6,420 bases of DNA, taken from NCBI GenBank assembly GCA_007132255.1, contig SLOZ01000211.1, forward strand, positions 1-6,420, written 5' to 3'. Shown piece after piece: positions 3,748-6,420 of the stretch. This DNA is from Limnochordia bacterium (GTDB lineage Bacteria > Bacillota > Limnochordia > Darwinibacteriales > B1SED10-159). The number at the start of each line of letters is the position of its first letter. Position 1 is the stretch's first letter. The translations under genes and the position numbers were made by a program. The notes below the pieces were generated by a model. The model was not told the origin of the DNA. It saw only the letters and a program-made list of their open reading frames with translations, and made no database searches.

Positions 3748-6420
3748 GTGAACGAGCATGTACTGCAGACCAAAATCAGTATCCCGCCGCTGCCCCGCAG
3801 TTTGGTGGTCCGGCAGAGTCCAAAAGGTGGTGCATCCGATGCCAACGAAGTCTTCGGCGCCGATCAGCAGCTTACACTTGTGGCTGCACCAGCCGGTTAT
3901 GGCAAGACTACGTTTGCTCGGCAGTGGATTCGCGGTGCTGAAGGGCGCTGTGCTTGGTATGCGTTGGAGGAGTCTGACAATGATCGCGAACGTTTTTGGG
4001 TGTACTTAATCGCCGCTTTGCGCAGGATTCGCGGTGATGTTGGGCGGGCAACGCTCGCTGTGATCCAATCCACGGGTCTGTTAGGTGACGATGCCGTGGA
4101 AGCCGACGCATTCTTGGTACCGCTGCTCAATGATCTCTTTGCGTCAGACGAGCGCCTTATCTTGGTTCTCGATGATTACCATCTCATTGAGAATCCCAGG
4201 ATCCATAAGGACATGGAATTTTTCTTGGAACACGGGGGTACGGGACTCCAATTGGTGGTGACGACCCGTTCGGAACCTCCGTGGCCATTGGCTCGTTGGC
4301 GCGCCCACGGCCGCGTTCGTGAAGTCCGGCAGCCGCACTTGACGTTTTCTTTGGGCGACACTGAAGAGTTTCTCAAGCAGCGTATCCAGCCTCAGCTTAC
4401 GGACGAGCAGGTTCGCGCTGTTCACGATAGAGTGGCCGGATGGGTCACCGGCCTGCAGTTGGCAGCATTGTCGTTGGCCGATCAAGCAGACGTCGATCGC
4501 TTCCTAACGACGTTCGTCGGCAGTCATCGGCATGTCCTGCATTTTCTAACTGAAGAAGTGTTGAAGGGTGTGTCTTTGCGGATGCAGGGATTCCTTCGCG
4601 AAACGTCTCTGCTGGATCGCTTGTGTCCAGACCTGTGCCGCATGGTTACGGGCTGTGAGGACAGTGCTGCCCTCCTGCACAAATTGGAACGGCGCAATTT
4701 GTTCATTATTCCGTTGGACGACGAGCATGGCTGGTATCGCTATCATCCGCTGTTCGCCGATCTCCTGCGCCAACAGTTGCGGCGCAGTGAACCTGAGGCC
4801 GCGATCCGCGTTCATCACCGAGCAGCGGCTTGGTATGCAGCGGCTGGGGAACCCGGTGAGGCGCTGCGACATGCACTGCGAGCCCATGATGATCACGTCG
4901 CCGTCGCTATGTTGGCGGAGCATTTGGAGACCATTCTCGCCACCGAAGGACCGGATATTGTGGTGCAGAGCCTTGCAGAACTGCCCGCCGATGCCTTTGG
5001 CCAACTACCGGAGCTGGCCCTCCAACGGGCCTGGTTTCACCTGGTGCATCGCGGCAAAGAGCAGGCTTGGCAGTGTATCTCGGCGGCCCAGACAGCGGTG
5101 GCCCAAGCTGGCCAATCGCAGGCCCGGCTGCACGGGATCTTAGCAGTGGTGACGGCCTACTACCACATTTATGCCCATGATTTCGCAGCAGCGCTTCAAC
5201 AGGCCGATCGGGCCCTAGAACAACTGCCGGATGACGATCAGTACTGGCGGTCCAAGGTGGCTATTATCGCTGGTGACGCGCGGCTGTTTGCCGGTAAGCC
5301 GCAGGCGGCGTACGATCGTTATTATGAGGCGTACCGGCTCAACCAGACCCATGGTTATCTCTACCTGATCCTGAGCTCTGGCTTTAAAGTGGCCAGCAGC
5401 TTGCTCTTCGCCGGTAAACTGGTCGAGGCCGAAGCCGTGACTCGCCACCTGCTGGGTCTTGCCAAGGTGGAAGGTTTTGCTCGCGTGCCGCGCGTAGGTC
5501 TGTTGTGGACACTCTTAGGAGAGCTGCTGCGCGAACGGGGAGATCTGGACGAGGCCCTGCGCTGCATGGAACGGGGGCTGTTCATCAGCCATTCCGAAAA
5601 GCCTTCCTTGGGCTGGAACTATCTGTTCCGTTTGGCCGTGGCGTATTCGCGCGGGGATTACCAGGATGCTGCCGAGGTCATGAATAAGTTGGAGCAACTG
5701 CATCGGGCTGTGAGCCTACCCCACTTTATCGTTGTGCCTGCCCTGACCTGGAAAGCACGCTTTTGTTTGCAGACGGGTCGGATCCAGGAAGCCCAGCAGA
5801 GCTTGGCCTCGCTGCAGCTTTGCGAGCTGGATGAGCCGACACCAGGCTGCGAACAAGCCCTGCTGCTGCAGTTTCGTTGTCGGATGCGATTAGGAGAAGA
5901 GCTTTCTAAACATGCCGCGAATGTGGTTGAACGGATTCGCCATCAGGCCGAGCTCGGTCACCACATACCAGTCCTGTTAGACGCTATGTGGATGCAGGCT
6001 GAGCTGGCTGAATATCTGGGTGACGGCCCCACTGCTGAACAGTACCTTTGGGAAGGGCTCAAGATCGCCTGGAACAACGGGTACTACCAGTCGGTGTTGG
6101 ATGCAGCAGAGCCGCTCAAAGCCGTCTACCAGCGACTCCAAGGAGCCAGACTGTCTGATTCTGAGGGCAATCTGGACGGATTCGCAGGCTATGTCAACGG
6201 AGTCATGACCACTGTTTTGGGTTTCGAGGGGACAGGGCAGGGGTTTGTGGCGGAGAGAGAGTCGCGGCAGGCTTTGTTTAGACAGCCAGGGTTGGCCGGT
6301 GGTAGTCATGAGGACTTGGTGGAAGAACTAACGGCGCGAGAATTGGAGGTTCTCCATTGTCTGGCTGCCGGCTTGTCCAACACCGAGATCGCGGAGCGGC
6401 TTTTTATCTCGCCGGGAACG
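3748..6420 (+). CDS. MalT-like LuxR-family STAND ATPase transcriptional activator (3' end outside window)
   Basis: The frame is open for 891 codons to the window edge. By homology it is an ATP-dependent DNA-binding regulator that assembles on binding an inducer. Domains: family N-terminus LQTKISIPPLPRSLVVR (6-22); Walker A APAGYGKTT (47-55); the WYALEESDNDRERFWVYLIAALR segment (70-92) typical after it; Walker B LILVLDD (137-143) with the following DYHLI; TTRSEPPWPLARWRA (172-186), the sensor Arg region; winged-helix part GWVTGLQLAALSL (231-243), FLRETSLLDRL (282-292) and HPLF (333-336); a long alpha-helical TPR-like sensor region (about 345-835); and a LuxR helix-turn-helix starting LTARELEVLHCLAAGLSNTE (861-880), cut just after ISPGT (887-891). 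About 30 residues should remain. All ATPase motifs look intact. It is divergent from the reductase-like gene, so control of the shared intergenic region is plausible. The inducer is unknown; maltotriose, the E. coli MalT ligand, should not be assumed. Confidence 0.95.
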   Translation, partial: MNEHVLQTKISIPPLPRSLVVRQSPKGGASDANEVFGADQQLTLVAAPAGYGKTTFARQWIRGAEGRCAWYALEESDNDRERFWVYLIAALRRIRGDVGRATLAVIQSTGLLGDDAVEADAFLVPLLNDLFASDERLILVLDDYHLIENPRIHKDMEFFLEHGGTGLQLVVTTRSEPPWPLARWRAHGRVREVRQPHLTFSLGDTEEFLKQRIQPQLTDEQVRAVHDRVAGWVTGLQLAALSLADQADVDRFLTTFVGSHRHVLHFLTEEVLKGVSLRMQGFLRETSLLDRLCPDLCRMVTGCEDSAALLHKLERRNLFIIPLDDEHGWYRYHPLFADLLRQQLRRSEPEAAIRVHHRAAAWYAAAGEPGEALRHALRAHDDHVAVAMLAEHLETILATEGPDIVVQSLAELPADAFGQLPELALQRAWFHLVHRGKEQAWQCISAAQTAVAQAGQSQARLHGILAVVTAYYHIYAHDFAAALQQADRALEQLPDDDQYWRSKVAIIAGDARLFAGKPQAAYDRYYEAYRLNQTHGYLYLILSSGFKVASSLLFAGKLVEAEAVTRHLLGLAKVEGFARVPRVGLLWTLLGELLRERGDLDEALRCMERGLFISHSEKPSLGWNYLFRLAVAYSRGDYQDAAEVMNKLEQLHRAVSLPHFIVVPALTWKARFCLQTGRIQEAQQSLASLQLCELDEPTPGCEQALLLQFRCRMRLGEELSKHAANVVERIRHQAELGHHIPVLLDAMWMQAELAEYLGDGPTAEQYLWEGLKIAWNNGYYQSVLDAAEPLKAVYQRLQGARLSDSEGNLDGFAGYVNGVMTTVLGFEGTGQGFVAERESRQALFRQPGLAGGSHEDLVEELTARELEVLHCLAAGLSNTEIAERLFISPGT

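Overview
The window looks like part of a chromosome from an uncultured, free-living or host-associated bacterium of moderate GC content. It holds a formylglycine-dependent sulfatase, a ketopantoate-reductase-like oxidoreductase, a small conserved protein of unknown function and a very large MalT/LuxR-type STAND regulator. Large MalT-type regulators and the small protein family are, from memory, common in Chloroflexota and related uncultured groups. Sulfatase-rich phyla such as Poribacteria are also possible. The sequence alone does not settle the taxonomy.

Layout: 1-221 is non-coding, with an 11-bp perfect hairpin. 222-1664 (minus) is the sulfatase, starting at a TTG behind a good Shine-Dalgarno. 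1665-2037 is a repeat-rich gap with a GCAATAA heptamer array and a 44-bp-period doublet. 2038-2295 (minus) is the small protein. 2401-3438 (minus) is the ketopantoate-reductase-like protein, whose C-terminal Ser/Thr/Ala tail is encoded by a hexamer array. 3439-3747 is a divergent intergenic region with a perfect 10+10-bp dyad and further copies of its half-site. 3748-6420 (plus) is the MalT-like regulator, cut by the window end inside its LuxR helix-turn-helix.

How they may work together (inference): the regulator is divergent from three minus-strand genes and may control the reductase-like gene, and perhaps the genes after it, through the shared intergenic region. The 373-bp repeat-filled gap makes it doubtful that the sulfatase belongs to the same transcript. 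I recognise no mobile element, CRISPR array, phage gene, tRNA or rRNA. I found no clearly new multi-gene system. The more interesting signals are the half-site cluster in the divergent promoter region, the heptamer array that imitates a signal peptide in any reading frame, the reductase homologue lacking expected active-site Asn residues, and the small uncharacterised protein.
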